64,000 nt of DNA from Candidatus Gastranaerophilales bacterium (GCA_944325185.1 CALUZA010000032.1:1-64000), one strand, 5' to 3'. Shown: positions 44,945-54,881, counted from the stretch's first letter. Numbers and translations: made by a program. The notes: generated by a model from the letters alone, not told the origin.

Positions 44945-46550
44945 AATTATCTGTTACCCCTACTTTGTTATTATTAAATTCGACAGCTTTATGCGGAAAA
45001 TCTGCTCTGTAATGAGCTCCGATTGAATTTCTACGCTTAAGTGCAGAATTTACAATTAGTTCTGCAACACAAAGTGCATTTTTAAGTTCATACTTCTTTC
45101 TTGAATTTGAAATAACACTCTCTACTCTCAATTTTAAACTGTTAATCACATCTTTTGCATGTTTAAGACCATTTTCGGTTCTGATAATACCAACATATTC
45201 AGTCATTGTTTGCTTCAACTCACCAAATAAAATATTAATAAAATCTTCTTGGCTATCAGCAAAAGAATCTTCTGATAAATATTTTTCAAGTATATTTTTA
45301 ATACTTTCATCATGCTTTTTGGGCGCAGGAATTGCATTTTTAGAAAAATGTTCACATAGTCTTTCTGCAAAAACACCGCACTCTAATAAAGAATTTGACG
45401 CTAATCTGTTTGCGCCATGCAACCCAGTGCAAGCGCATTCACCAATCGCATACAAATTTTTTATTGATGTTTTTGAATATGTATCAACTTTAATTCCACC
45501 CATAAAATAATGCTCGGCAGGAATAACAGGAATCAAACCGGAGCTTAAATTAATATTATTTTCTTCGCATAACTTAGTAATTGTTGGGAAACGCAACTTG
45601 AATTTTTCAATACCTATTTGAGAAATATCTAAATTAACGTATTCACTTTTTGTTAATTTAATTTGCTCGTTAATTGCTCTTGCAACAACATCTCTTGGTG
45701 CTAAATCCGCTAAATGATGATAATTTTTTGCAAAATAATCTCCATCCAAATCAACTAATTTTGCACCTTCCCCACGTGCAGACTCCGAAACAAGAGGCAT
45801 GCTAAATTTATCTTTACAATATAGGGCAGTCGGATGAAATTGTACAAATTCCATATCGGACACTTCCGCTCCGGCATTATATGCAAGCGCAATTCCGTCG
45901 CCTGTTGATACAGAGGGGTTCGTAGTATTTTTATATAATTGTCCTATCCCACCTGTTGCTATTACTACATTGTTTGAATAAATCGCTTCATAGTAGTCAT
46001 TTTGCCAATTATAAACAACCAAACCCTTGCAAATATTTTTAGCATCGATTAAAAGCTCAAGCGCCATTGTGTTGTCATATAATTCAACATTATCAGTATT
46101 TTTAAGCCTATTGCACAGAGTTTCTTCAATTACTCTTCCTGTTGAATCACCCTCAGAATGAAGTATTCTCGGGCAGCTGTGAGCCCCTTCCAATGTAAAA
46201 TTTAATACATTATTTTCATTTTTATCAAATTTAACACCAAATCTCATTAATTCTTGAGCAATATTTGAAGATAACTCAGAAACAATTTTAACAGCATTTA
46301 AATTATTTAAACCGCAGCCAGCTTTAATCGTGTCCTTAATGTGCGAAGAAACAGAATCCGATTTATTTATTTCGGGAATTACAGACACTATACCACCTTG
46401 AGCTAAAGCGGACGAACCTGAAAATAGGTTTTCTTTTGTTACAAGTAATATTCCATCATTAAAATTTCTGCATTCGGATAGTCTGTTTGCAAGATATAAA
46501 CCGCTAATACCGCTTCCAACAATTACTACGCTATATTTTGAATATCTCAT
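44922..46550 (-). CDS. nadB: L-aspartate oxidase
   Basis: NadB oxidises aspartate to iminoaspartate for quinolinate synthesis, using FAD with fumarate or oxygen as acceptor. The 542-residue protein is a fumarate reductase-like flavoprotein: VVIVGSGISGLYLAN, SSALAQGGI, HSEGDSTGRVIE, EFVQFHPTAL, SESARGEGAKLVD, the catalytic ARG of LAPRDVVARAI, and HYFMGGI. AAGGAAA precedes the ATG. It is the first gene of a two-gene unit with nadC, divergent from gpmI. Confidence 0.95.
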   Translation of the reverse strand: MRYSKYSVVIVGSGISGLYLANRLSECRNFNDGILLVTKENLFSGSSALAQGGIVSVIPEINKSDSVSSHIKDTIKAGCGLNNLNAVKIVSELSSNIAQELMRFGVKFDKNENNVLNFTLEGAHSCPRILHSEGDSTGRVIEETLCNRLKNTDNVELYDNTMALELLIDAKNICKGLVVYNWQNDYYEAIYSNNVVIATGGIGQLYKNTTNPSVSTGDGIALAYNAGAEVSDMEFVQFHPTALYCKDKFSMPLVSESARGEGAKLVDLDGDYFAKNYHHLADLAPRDVVARAINEQIKLTKSEYVNLDISQIGIEKFKLRFPTITKLCEENNINLSSGLIPVIPAEHYFMGGIKVDTYSKTSIKNLYAIGECACTGLHGANRLASNSLLECGVFAERLCEHFSKNAIPAPKKHDESIKNILEKYLSEDSFADSQEDFINILFGELKQTMTEYVGIIRTENGLKHAKDVINSLKLRVESVISNSRKKYELKNALCVAELIVNSALKRRNSIGAHYRADFPHKAVEFNNNKVGVTDNYDKLLVK

Positions 46551-46664
46551 GATAATTTCCTTAACTAATAAAATAATAATATAAAAACAAATTAAATAAA
46601 ATCTGGTCTGTATAATGTATTTTTTCTATGTTAAAATTATGTTCGAAAAAAAGAGAGGTACTAT

Positions 46665-48203
46665 ATGTCAAATACTAAAAAAAGAACCCTGCTTTGCATA
46701 TTAGACGGATGGGGTATTTCAAAAGATACTAAATACAATGCTGTTTACAGCGCAAAAACTCCAAACTTCGACAAGTTTATGTCCGAAATGTCATCAACAA
46801 CAATCCATGCAGACGGACTCAACGTCGGACTGCCGGAAGGTCAAATGGGTAATTCTGAGGTTGGGCACTTAAATATCGGCGCAGGAAGAATTGTTTATCA
46901 AGAATTGACAAGAATTAACAAATCTATTGATGAAGGTGAATTTTTCAAAAATGAAGAATTTATGGCTGCAATCGACCATGTTAAGAAAAACAATTCAGCG
47001 TTACATATCTGGGGATTAGTTTCCACAGGCGGAGTTCATAGCTCACTAAAACACCTTAAAGCCTTGATTGAAATGGCAGCAAAAAACAATTTAAAAGATG
47101 TTTATATTCACGCATTTTTGGATGGACGTGACACTCCTCCAAAATCTGCTTATGAATATCTAAATGAAATTGAAAATGAACTCAAAAAATATAATCTACC
47201 TCCGATTGCATCGATTATTGGTCGTTATTGGGCCATGGATCGTGATAAACGTTGGGATAGAGTTGAAAGAGCTTATAATTGTTTAACTTTAGGTGAAGGA
47301 ATTAAGGAAAACTCCTCAAAAGAAGCAATTGAAAATTCATATAAAAACGATATTACCGATGAATTTGTTGAACCGGCGGTAATATCTAAAAGACGAGTAG
47401 AAGATAACGATGCTGTAATTTTCTTTAACTACAGACCAGACAGAGCAAGAGAAATTACAAGAGCATTTAATGATGAAAACTTTGACGGATTTAACAGGAA
47501 AAAAGTTATTAAAAACCTTTATTATGTTTGCATGACGCAATATGATGAAACATTCAAAGTTCCTGTTGCTTTCAGACCGCAAACATTAACAAATATATTA
47601 GGTGACGTGCTTGATAACAACAACATAAAACAATTCAGAACAGCGGAAACCGAAAAATATGCTCACATTACATTTTTCTTTAATGGCGGGGTAGAAAAAT
47701 CAGGCAAATTAGAAACAAGAGCGCTTGTTAATTCACCAAAAGTTGCAACATACGACTTAAAACCCGAAATGAGTGCTTATGAAGTATGTGATAACGTATT
47801 AAAAGCACTTGATGATGACGAATATGGTTTTATTTTAGTTAATTTTGCTAATCCTGATATGGTTGGACACACAGGCGTTATGGAAGCTGCAATTAAAGCA
47901 TGTGAAGCAGTTGACGAATGTGTTGGAAAAATTGCAAATAAAGCAATTGAAAATAACGTTACAATGATTATTACAGCTGACCATGGAAATGCAGAATGGA
48001 TGTATAATGAACAAACCCACGCTCCTCAAACCGCTCACACAACAAATGTTGTACCTTTTATAATTGTATCTAAAGACAAATTTGAATTAAATGAAACAGG
48101 TGCTCTATGTGACATTGCTCCGACAATTTTAGCATTAATGGATATCGAGCAGCCAAAAGAAATGACAGGACATTCAATTATAAAAGCAATGGCAAGAAAA
48201 TAA
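46665..48203 (+). CDS. gpmI: 2,3-bisphosphoglycerate-independent phosphoglycerate mutase
   Basis: GpmI interconverts 3- and 2-phosphoglycerate in glycolysis and needs Mn2+. The 512-residue length matches the family. The phospho-serine is in GQMGNSEVGHLNIGAG (about residues 60-70); later metal sites are in MVGHTGV and ITADHGNAEWM, with THTTNVVP-like AHTTNVVPF. GAGAGG lies 8 bases before the ATG. It is a single gene, ended by a strong hairpin. Confidence 0.97.
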   Translation: MSNTKKRTLLCILDGWGISKDTKYNAVYSAKTPNFDKFMSEMSSTTIHADGLNVGLPEGQMGNSEVGHLNIGAGRIVYQELTRINKSIDEGEFFKNEEFMAAIDHVKKNNSALHIWGLVSTGGVHSSLKHLKALIEMAAKNNLKDVYIHAFLDGRDTPPKSAYEYLNEIENELKKYNLPPIASIIGRYWAMDRDKRWDRVERAYNCLTLGEGIKENSSKEAIENSYKNDITDEFVEPAVISKRRVEDNDAVIFFNYRPDRAREITRAFNDENFDGFNRKKVIKNLYYVCMTQYDETFKVPVAFRPQTLTNILGDVLDNNNIKQFRTAETEKYAHITFFFNGGVEKSGKLETRALVNSPKVATYDLKPEMSAYEVCDNVLKALDDDEYGFILVNFANPDMVGHTGVMEAAIKACEAVDECVGKIANKAIENNVTMIITADHGNAEWMYNEQTHAPQTAHTTNVVPFIIVSKDKFELNETGALCDIAPTILALMDIEQPKEMTGHSIIKAMARK

Positions 48204-48220
48204 AAAATAGATTAATAATA

Positions 48221-48254
48221 AAAACTTCCCGACTTCACATTCGGGAAGTTTTTT
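48221..48254. terminator. Bidirectional terminator between gpmI and lgt
   Basis: A 12-bp stem (48221-48232 with 48241-48252) with an 8-base loop is followed by T residues on the plus strand and, in reverse, on the minus strand. The stop codon of lgt (48235-48237) lies in the loop. Confidence 0.85.
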
Positions 48255-49035
48255 TAAATATAAAAAATAAATTTAATAATCCAAATAATAAAATTGCAAT
48301 ACTTAAAATTGTAGCTATTGGAATTGAACTTATATTCATAACGCTATCTATCCTAATAGATTCGATTATAATCCTTATAATAGAATAAAAAATTAAATAT
48401 AAAGAAAATATTATCCCGTTTTTTAAATCTTTTTTTAAAAATAATAAAATCAAAATCAAAAATAAAATAAAATTTAAAACACTTTCATACAAAAAAGTTG
48501 GATGAAAATATTCATAATTAGCGTAAGCAAGGGGTCTTTGAGTATAGTCAACAAATAATTTTAAAAAAGATAAAGAAGGCTTTCCAAAAGCTTCTTGATT
48601 AAAATAATTTCCCCATCTGCCAATTGACTGACACAAGGGCATAAGTAGTGCAAAAAAATCTAAATATCTATATATATTTTCTTTTTTTAAACTTAAATAA
48701 ATAATTAAAGTCAAAATTCCAAAAATTATCGCGCCATATATTGATAAACCCCCATGGTTTATCATTATCATTTCTTTTGGATGATTAGAATAAAAATTGA
48801 AATCACCAATAATGTAAAATATCCTTGCACCTATTATTGAAAATACAACTACGTAAAAAATGCTATCTAAAAAAACTTCGGCAGCTTTTTTTCCTTCTTT
48901 TTTTAAAAAAAGAAAATACCCTAATATTACTCCCGTAAAAATTGAAAAAGCTAATATTATGCCATACCATCTTATGGGAAAATTAAAAATTTCAAATGCA
49001 ATCGGGCTTGTGGGCGGATAAATTACAAAATCCAT
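48235..49035 (-). CDS. lgt: Prolipoprotein diacylglyceryl transferase
   Basis: Lgt attaches diacylglycerol to the lipobox Cys of prolipoproteins at the inner membrane. The 266-residue protein has about seven membrane segments and the Lgt signature GRWGNYFNQEAFG near residues 136-148, plus the N-terminal FPIRWYGI motif and GGLSIYGA. Key Arg and Asn residues are intact. It begins 3 bases after the stop of a TPR protein gene and ends within a bidirectional terminator. Confidence 0.95.
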   Translation of the reverse strand: MDFVIYPPTSPIAFEIFNFPIRWYGIILAFSIFTGVILGYFLFLKKEGKKAAEVFLDSIFYVVVFSIIGARIFYIIGDFNFYSNHPKEMIMINHGGLSIYGAIIFGILTLIIYLSLKKENIYRYLDFFALLMPLCQSIGRWGNYFNQEAFGKPSLSFLKLFVDYTQRPLAYANYEYFHPTFLYESVLNFILFLILILLFLKKDLKNGIIFSLYLIFYSIIRIIIESIRIDSVMNISSIPIATILSIAILLFGLLNLFFIFKKTSRM

Positions 49036-49038
49036 GGT

Positions 49039-49602
49039 TTATTCCAAATTAAATTGAGCTTTTTTTTCAGCTATTTTTTGTTTATTTTGATCTACGACAC
49101 TTATGACTTCATTCACATCTTCCGCAGTTGGAACAAGAGAAGCATATTTATCAAAAGCATCGTTTGCTTGTGTCAAATAATCAACATAATTTTTTGCCAT
49201 TTTATAAGCTTCTTCAGGGTTATTGTAAACTATTTCTTCTTCTAGTCCGTCCGGGGTTTTTTTATGGTATATATTGTCTGCAAGGCAGTTGCTTGCAACA
49301 CCTAAAGTATAAAATACTGCAGGTTCATCTTTTATAAGCTTTTCTGCTTCTTTAATTTGCGTAAAAGCTTTTTGACAATCACCAACTCTTAAATAAGCAA
49401 CAGCAAGATTATATCTGGATTCATACACGGCTCCATCTAAATCAATCGAAGATTCAAGTCTTGAAATTGCAGCCGGATAATTTCCATCCTCAATATATTG
49501 TGCTGCAATTTGATTTAATTCATGTACTGCAAATGTATTCACACAAGCACCGGATACAACTGCTAAGAATAATATTGCTACAAAAGAAAGTAATTTTCTC
49601 AT
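49039..49602 (-). CDS. Exported TPR-like protein, possibly a lipoprotein
   Basis: This 187-residue protein starts with a hydrophobic signal segment (MRKLLSFVAILFLAVVSGAC). C20 might be lipidated, but SGAC is a poor lipobox because Ser replaces Leu at -3; cleavage after NTFA is an alternative. The mature part has two to three TPR-like helix pairs, for example YIEDGNYPAAISRLESSIDLDG and YNLAVAYLRVGDCQKAFTQIKEAE. TPR domains mediate protein contacts. It sits directly upstream of lgt on the same strand, 3 bases apart. AAGGA precedes the ATG. Confidence 0.7.
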   Translation of the reverse strand: MRKLLSFVAILFLAVVSGACVNTFAVHELNQIAAQYIEDGNYPAAISRLESSIDLDGAVYESRYNLAVAYLRVGDCQKAFTQIKEAEKLIKDEPAVFYTLGVASNCLADNIYHKKTPDGLEEEIVYNNPEEAYKMAKNYVDYLTQANDAFDKYASLVPTAEDVNEVISVVDQNKQKIAEKKAQFNLE

Positions 49603-49714
49603 TATTAATTCCTTATAAAATTTTTATTAAGATTTTACTACATGCTACTTTATAAGAATATTTGTGATACATTTAAATGTAAATCATACATTTGATTAAT
49701 TTTTTTACCGGAGT

Positions 49715-50470
49715 ATGAAATTGAAAAATTATATTTTATTGGAATATCAGGAGAATTTTGCTGACAATTTAAGCGTTATTGCCTATGGCAAGATTTTAGA
49801 AAGAAATACAAACTCGCATTGCTACTTTGAAAACGACACCAAAAAAAGAGTAAAATTTGAAAATTTTATGTCAAATTTTAATCTTGATTATGATTTTATC
49901 TCAACATCAAGAGTAAAGGAAATTGCAAAGAAAGCATATTTAGCGAATAGATTTCCACTAATTAACAATAAAAATAAAATTTTAAAATACAATCATTTCA
50001 AAATTAATGATATAGATTTAATCTCTGATGATATTAAATCTATGATTAAATTCAATCACCTAAATTTTATAACAAATTATGATATACTTGAAGAAATAGA
50101 ACAAAATCAGTCCATAGGGTTGTATATAAACAAAAATGACATCAAAGAAATAGAAAATTCAGATTATATTTTAAGAGCCACAGAAAGACTTAACAAATAT
50201 ATAAAGAAACCTAAATTATATATTTTCACGGATAGAAATTTTGAAACAAAAGTAAAGTCATATATCGACTTTAAAATTATAAATCTGTCAGACTGGAGAG
50301 AAGAGTTTTACTTTTTAACTGCGTGCAAACACAAAATCATATTAAACACAAAAAACTCTTATTCCGAAGGATTTTGGGCAGCAATTTTGAATAAAAAAGA
50401 TTATCATATAAATGTTTACGATAAAAAAATTAAAACAAAATACAAACACAATAATTGGATAGCAGTTTAA
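49715..50470 (+). CDS. Divergent GT11-like (fucosyltransferase family) protein
   Basis: This 251-residue protein keeps scattered echoes of alpha-1,2-fucosyltransferase family 11: an N-terminal YQENFADNLSVIAYGKILER segment, LYIFTDRNF (169-176), and CKHKIILNTKNSYSEGFWAA (204-223), which resembles the CKH-x-I-ANSSFSWWGAWL motif. The GDP-fucose-binding HxRRxD motif is missing; the matching site reads LYINKNDI (136-143). It may be a pseudo-enzyme or use another donor. GGAG at 49710-49713 is too close to the ATG at 49715 but ideally spaced from a TTG at 49721, so the true start may be TTG. It is transcribed alone. Confidence 0.5.
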   Translation: MKLKNYILLEYQENFADNLSVIAYGKILERNTNSHCYFENDTKKRVKFENFMSNFNLDYDFISTSRVKEIAKKAYLANRFPLINNKNKILKYNHFKINDIDLISDDIKSMIKFNHLNFITNYDILEEIEQNQSIGLYINKNDIKEIENSDYILRATERLNKYIKKPKLYIFTDRNFETKVKSYIDFKIINLSDWREEFYFLTACKHKIILNTKNSYSEGFWAAILNKKDYHINVYDKKIKTKYKHNNWIAV

Positions 50471-50478
50471 TTTTTTAA

Positions 50479-51099
50479 TTATTCAAGCGGCTGCTTTATA
50501 TAAACTCCGTCGCCACCGAGATACTCAACTTCTTTTCCATTAATATAGAGATAAATTGGCCTATTTGGAGAATATGTTTTTATTGTTTTTGACAATTGCT
50601 TAACTCGGCTTTCAATACTTTGAGATCCGCCACCATTACCAAAATTAGATGAAAGATTTACAATTAATCCCTTATCTTCATTTCTAACAGAAATTAAATC
50701 AACATTAGCAGGAATTTCAGAATATATGCCTTTCTTTGTTTCAGAAATTGTAGGCCCTTTTAAAAGCAAAGAAATTGTTGTTTCAAGAGAAGGTTTACTT
50801 GTAAGCATGCGCTTAACAGGAATTAGTGCGCCATTATTCGAGTAAAAATAGCAGGTATGTGCGTATTTTTTAACTTCAGGCTTAACTGTTTCTTGTGTTT
50901 TTGGAGTTTGCGGAGTTTGAACAATAGGGTTTTCTTTAATTGGCGCACTCTCGGTAAAATCATCATGTGTGCCAAAAACAGGACTTTCTTTTGATACAAA
51001 TAAATCAGAATTATAGCTTTCAGTTGAAAAATATTTATAACCTAAAAACCCAAACGTCAATACTAAACAAACAAAAAATGTCTTAAAAAATGCGCCCAT
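50479..51099 (-). CDS. GerMN-domain protein with N-terminal membrane anchor
   Basis: A single N-terminal membrane segment (about residues 5-23) is followed by a Pro/Thr/Lys-rich linker and a GerMN domain (about 85-200): TISLLLKGPT, an INVISVRNEDKG-like strand, VNLSSNF, and RPIYLYINGKEV. GerMN was named after the spore germination protein GerM and occurs also in non-sporulating bacteria, including cyanobacteria, in periplasmic proteins. It may bind envelope polymers. The gene is one base after truB and belongs to the infB-rbfA-truB unit. Confidence 0.85.
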   Translation of the reverse strand: MGAFFKTFFVCLVLTFGFLGYKYFSTESYNSDLFVSKESPVFGTHDDFTESAPIKENPIVQTPQTPKTQETVKPEVKKYAHTCYFYSNNGALIPVKRMLTSKPSLETTISLLLKGPTISETKKGIYSEIPANVDLISVRNEDKGLIVNLSSNFGNGGGSQSIESRVKQLSKTIKTYSPNRPIYLYINGKEVEYLGGDGVYIKQPLE

Positions 51100-51100
51100 C

Positions 51101-51946
51101 TCAATTTCCCCTAAATACTTTTTTTGGCTTAATTAGATTATCTGATAAATTTGCAAATGACACAAGTTTATTATTTTTTGTTAATAAAACTTTATCAGTT
51201 TTAAATAAATTATTATTGCAAATAAAGTTTCCATTCATTACTCTATTGTATTCAATTTCATTTAATTCATATTTATCAAATGGTAACACATCAAGAGGAT
51301 TTATTTTATTAAATTCATCACTATCCAAATCATCCGAATTTTGAATTGAAAAATTACCGGCTTCAATTCTTGATAAATTCGTTATATATGCACCGCATTT
51401 TAATTTTTCACCGATGTCATAAGCAAGAGATCGAATATAAGTACCCTTTTTGCAATGTACGAGAATTTTTACATTTTCATAAGAACTAAATTCCAATAGT
51501 TCTATAGAATGGATTTCTATTTCACGAGGCTCAATTTGAAATTCAAAATCAGAATTTATTCTTGATAAATCACACAACTTTTTCCCGTTAATTTTTATTG
51601 CACTATATTTTGGGGGTACTTGCAAAGTTTTACCCAAAAAAGAATTTAAAGTGCACAGAAGCTTATCTTTAGTAAAACTCGGCTTAGCTATAAATCTTTT
51701 TTCTCCTTCATCATCATACGTATCTGTTACATAGCCAAAACAAATATCGGCAATATATTTTTTATCCGAAGGAAGGTAGTCCAAAAGCTTGGTACATTCA
51801 CCAACTCCGACCTGCAACACGCCTGATGCCAAAGGATCAAGCGTACCTGAATGACCAATTTGTTTAATAGATAACTTTTTTCTTAAAATTCTTATTACAT
51901 CAAATGAAGATATACCCTTAGGCTTATTAATATTAAGAAAAAACAT
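51101..51946 (-). CDS. truB: tRNA pseudouridine(55) synthase
   Basis: TruB makes pseudouridine 55 in the T arm of tRNAs. The 281-residue protein shows INKPKGISSFDVI, the catalytic Asp in GHSGTLDPLASGVL, YVTDTYDDEG, and the CKKGTYIRSLAYDIG motif. A short C-terminal extension is likely PUA-like. Its ATG directly follows the rbfA stop, and the GerMN gene follows after one base, so translation is coupled along the operon. Confidence 0.96.
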   Translation of the reverse strand: MFFLNINKPKGISSFDVIRILRKKLSIKQIGHSGTLDPLASGVLQVGVGECTKLLDYLPSDKKYIADICFGYVTDTYDDEGEKRFIAKPSFTKDKLLCTLNSFLGKTLQVPPKYSAIKINGKKLCDLSRINSDFEFQIEPREIEIHSIELLEFSSYENVKILVHCKKGTYIRSLAYDIGEKLKCGAYITNLSRIEAGNFSIQNSDDLDSDEFNKINPLDVLPFDKYELNEIEYNRVMNGNFICNNNLFKTDKVLLTKNNKLVSFANLSDNLIKPKKVFRGN

Positions 51947-52297
51947 CTATAGCTCGCCACGCTCAATTTTGTTTATTAATTCAGTCATTCTGGCGCCTTT
52001 TTCAAGTGATTCATCCAAAATGAAAAGCAATGTAGGAGTTTTTCTAAGGCGTATTCTTTTTCCTACCTCATGACGAATTTGTCCAACATGTCTTTCAAGA
52101 GCTTTTGATGTTCTTTCTTTTGCATTTTCGTCGCCATAGACACTATAAAAAACTCTTGCAGCAGAATTATCCGATGAAACATCAACATCTGTAATTGAAA
52201 CCATACCACAAATATCGCGATCTTTAATTTCTCTAAATATAATATCAGATATCTCGCGCATTAATGCTTTTCTTACTCTTTCATTTCTTAATGACAT
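51947..52297 (-). CDS. rbfA: Ribosome-binding factor A
   Basis: RbfA assists 30S subunit maturation and 16S rRNA processing. The 116-residue protein has the single KH-like domain: an RVRKALMREISDIIFREI helix at the N-terminus, VSITDVDVSSDNSAARVFYSV, and LRKTPTLLFILDESLEKG with the conserved RxxPxLxFxxDxS pattern. It lies 15 bases downstream of infB and directly before truB, the standard order. Confidence 0.95.
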   Translation of the reverse strand: MSLRNERVRKALMREISDIIFREIKDRDICGMVSITDVDVSSDNSAARVFYSVYGDENAKERTSKALERHVGQIRHEVGKRIRLRKTPTLLFILDESLEKGARMTELINKIERGEL

Positions 52298-52312
52298 ATT
52301 TTTTCTCTTAAA

Positions 52313-54811
52313 TTAAACAAGTGTCTGGGGCTCAACTTCCTTAGTAGTAGAAACTTCAATTATATCACCTTCTTGGATGTCGTTAAATTTAGCAAATGAA
52401 ATTCCACATTCAAAACCTTCTTTTACTTCTTTAACATCATCTTTAAAGCGTTTAAGTTGATTGATTTCACCTTTAAATATTTCTTCGCCGTTTCTGATTA
52501 ATCTTGCAGTTTTAGAGCGAACAATTTTACCCTCTGTAACATAGCAGCCTGCTATCTTAGTTGTTTTACCAATAGTAAATACTGCTCTAACTTCAGCCTT
52601 ACCTAGCTCAACATCTTCAATTTCGGGAGATAACAATGAAAGCATGGTTTTTTCAATATCTTCCAAAACTTGATATATAATATCATATTTTTTAATCTTT
52701 ACTCCTTCTCTTTGAGCAGAAAGAAGTGCGTTTCCGTCTTCTTTAACAGTAAAGCCTAATATAATAGCATTAGAAGCAGAAGCTAGCATAACGTCAGCCT
52801 CTGAAATATCGCCCACGCCAACGTGAATAATTTTAGGAACAACTTTCAATGACTTAACATTCTGTATAGCCGTTGAAACAGCTTCGGCCGAACCGTTTGT
52901 ATTAGCTTTTATAATTAAATTTAGATTTGTAATTTCATCTGCATTTGACATTGCTTCTTTTTGAACATGAGCAGCAGTCATAGCTTCAAGACGAGTAGAA
53001 CGTTCTTTTTGTTTTCTTTCTTGGACAATAGCCTTCATTAATTTCTCGTTAGCAACAACTTCAAAAACGTCGCCCGCTTGAGGAACTTCGTTCAAACCAA
53101 GAATTTCAACAGGCGTAGAAGGCCCCGCAGTTCTAACCCTACGACCGGAATCATCCAAAAGTGCACGTACCTTGCCACCCACAGTACCTGCCACAATAGA
53201 ATCACCTACTTTAAGTGTACCATTTTGAACAAGCATTGTTGCAACTGGACCTTTTCCTTTATCCAAATTAGCTTCGATTATAACACCGGTTGCAGGACAT
53301 TTTTCAACTGCTTTTAATTCTTGCATATCAGCAACCAGCAAAATATATTCTAACAATTCATCAATTCCTGTCTTTTGAAGTGCAGAAACTGGGACACAAA
53401 TAGTATCTCCACCCCATTTTTCAGGAATCAAATTATGCTCTGTCAACTCTTGTAAAACTTTATCAGGATTAGCATCTGGTTTATCCATTTTATTTATAGC
53501 AACAATTATTGGAACACCGGCTGATTTTGCATGAGAAATACTTTCAACTGTCTGAGGCATAACGCCATCATCAGCAGCAACAACCAAAACTGCTATATCT
53601 GTTGACTGCGCACCACGTAAACGCATTTGAGTAAAAGCTTCATGACCCGGAGTATCAATAAAAACAATTTTCCTTTTGTCAAGCCAAACTGTGTAAGCAC
53701 CGATACTTTGAGTAATTCCACCAACTTCAGTGTGAACAATTTTATGTTTTGAAGCCCTAATAGAATCTAAAAGCGTTGTTTTGCCATGGTCAACGTGCCC
53801 CATAACAGTAACAACCGGCGCACGCTTAATAATGTCTTCTTCTTTAGCATTCACTAAATATTTATTAACGCCTTCTTTTTCTTCTTCTTGTTCTATAAAA
53901 GCTTCGATGTCTTCATCTAAAACCTCTAAATCAAAATGCATAGCAACTTTTTTAGAAGTTTCTGTGTCAATAGGAGCGTTAACTGTCACCATAATTCCTT
54001 CAAGCATAAGGAATTTGATTATTTCTGCCGGAGTTTTCTTGATTTTATCACTTAATTCACCGACTGTCATGGGTCTATCTATTACAACAGATTTAACTTC
54101 TTCAACAGCAGCGACTTCTTGAGTATGTTTTTTGTGTTTATTTTGAACTGCCTTTTCAAGACTTATTCTTTCTTGTTCTTCTCTTTTGTTGCTAAATTCA
54201 TGATCTTTTTTCTTCTTTTTTCCGCCTCTGGATTGGTTAAGATACATATCTTGAGGAATTATATGTCTTTTTATGGGCTGCTGGGGCGCACTTTGCTTTT
54301 TCGGAGTAGCTTCTTTTTGCTTCTTTTCATTCTTTGTATTATCCACTGCAGGCTTTTCAAAATTCTTTCTTGTCATTGAAGGCAAAGAAGAAAGTTTATC
54401 AGTGGAATTAACCACAGCCGACTTCTTCTCGGGAGCAGCCTTTTGTTCAACTTCATTTTTAACTTGTTGTTTTGGAGCAATTTGAGGTTTTTTCTCACGT
54501 TGCACAATAGGTTTTGGTGCGGGTCTAACAACTTCTAATTTTGATACTGTCTTAATAATTTTTTGTTCACTTGGTTCAGGCGAATTAACTTCTTCCTTAA
54601 CGTCTGCCGTTTTTTGTTTTTTGACAACAAAAGCTTTTGGTTTAATAGAAGGTTTTTGATCTTTCTTATATAAAGCTTTTATTTTATCTATATAAACATC
54701 GCCAACCGTCGAACTATGCGATTTTAAAGATAAACCAAGTTTTTCATTTACTTTTTCAATTAATTCTTTGGAAGTTATATTAAGGTCTTTAGCTAATTCG
54801 TGTACTCTCAT
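52313..54811 (-). CDS. infB: Translation initiation factor IF-2
   Basis: IF-2 recruits fMet-tRNA to the 30S subunit and promotes 50S joining. The 832-residue protein has a small N-terminal helix domain (RVHELAKDLNITSKELIEKV), a Lys/Glu/Pro-rich linker of about 200 residues, the IF2N-like motif near 250-300 and the G domain with GHVDHGKTTLLD (about 340), DTPGHEAFTQMR and NKMDKP, then domains II, III and IV. Its end is intact. In many bacteria nusA precedes infB; here the upstream gene is an unrelated TPR protein. GGAGAAAT sits before the ATG. Confidence 0.96.
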   Translation of the reverse strand: MRVHELAKDLNITSKELIEKVNEKLGLSLKSHSSTVGDVYIDKIKALYKKDQKPSIKPKAFVVKKQKTADVKEEVNSPEPSEQKIIKTVSKLEVVRPAPKPIVQREKKPQIAPKQQVKNEVEQKAAPEKKSAVVNSTDKLSSLPSMTRKNFEKPAVDNTKNEKKQKEATPKKQSAPQQPIKRHIIPQDMYLNQSRGGKKKKKDHEFSNKREEQERISLEKAVQNKHKKHTQEVAAVEEVKSVVIDRPMTVGELSDKIKKTPAEIIKFLMLEGIMVTVNAPIDTETSKKVAMHFDLEVLDEDIEAFIEQEEEKEGVNKYLVNAKEEDIIKRAPVVTVMGHVDHGKTTLLDSIRASKHKIVHTEVGGITQSIGAYTVWLDKRKIVFIDTPGHEAFTQMRLRGAQSTDIAVLVVAADDGVMPQTVESISHAKSAGVPIIVAINKMDKPDANPDKVLQELTEHNLIPEKWGGDTICVPVSALQKTGIDELLEYILLVADMQELKAVEKCPATGVIIEANLDKGKGPVATMLVQNGTLKVGDSIVAGTVGGKVRALLDDSGRRVRTAGPSTPVEILGLNEVPQAGDVFEVVANEKLMKAIVQERKQKERSTRLEAMTAAHVQKEAMSNADEITNLNLIIKANTNGSAEAVSTAIQNVKSLKVVPKIIHVGVGDISEADVMLASASNAIILGFTVKEDGNALLSAQREGVKIKKYDIIYQVLEDIEKTMLSLLSPEIEDVELGKAEVRAVFTIGKTTKIAGCYVTEGKIVRSKTARLIRNGEEIFKGEINQLKRFKDDVKEVKEGFECGISFAKFNDIQEGDIIEVSTTKEVEPQTLV

Positions 54812-54881
54812 ATTTCTCCAATTTATTTCTGGACATTATTATTAATTTTAAAATAACACAAGAATATTAATAAGTACAGCA

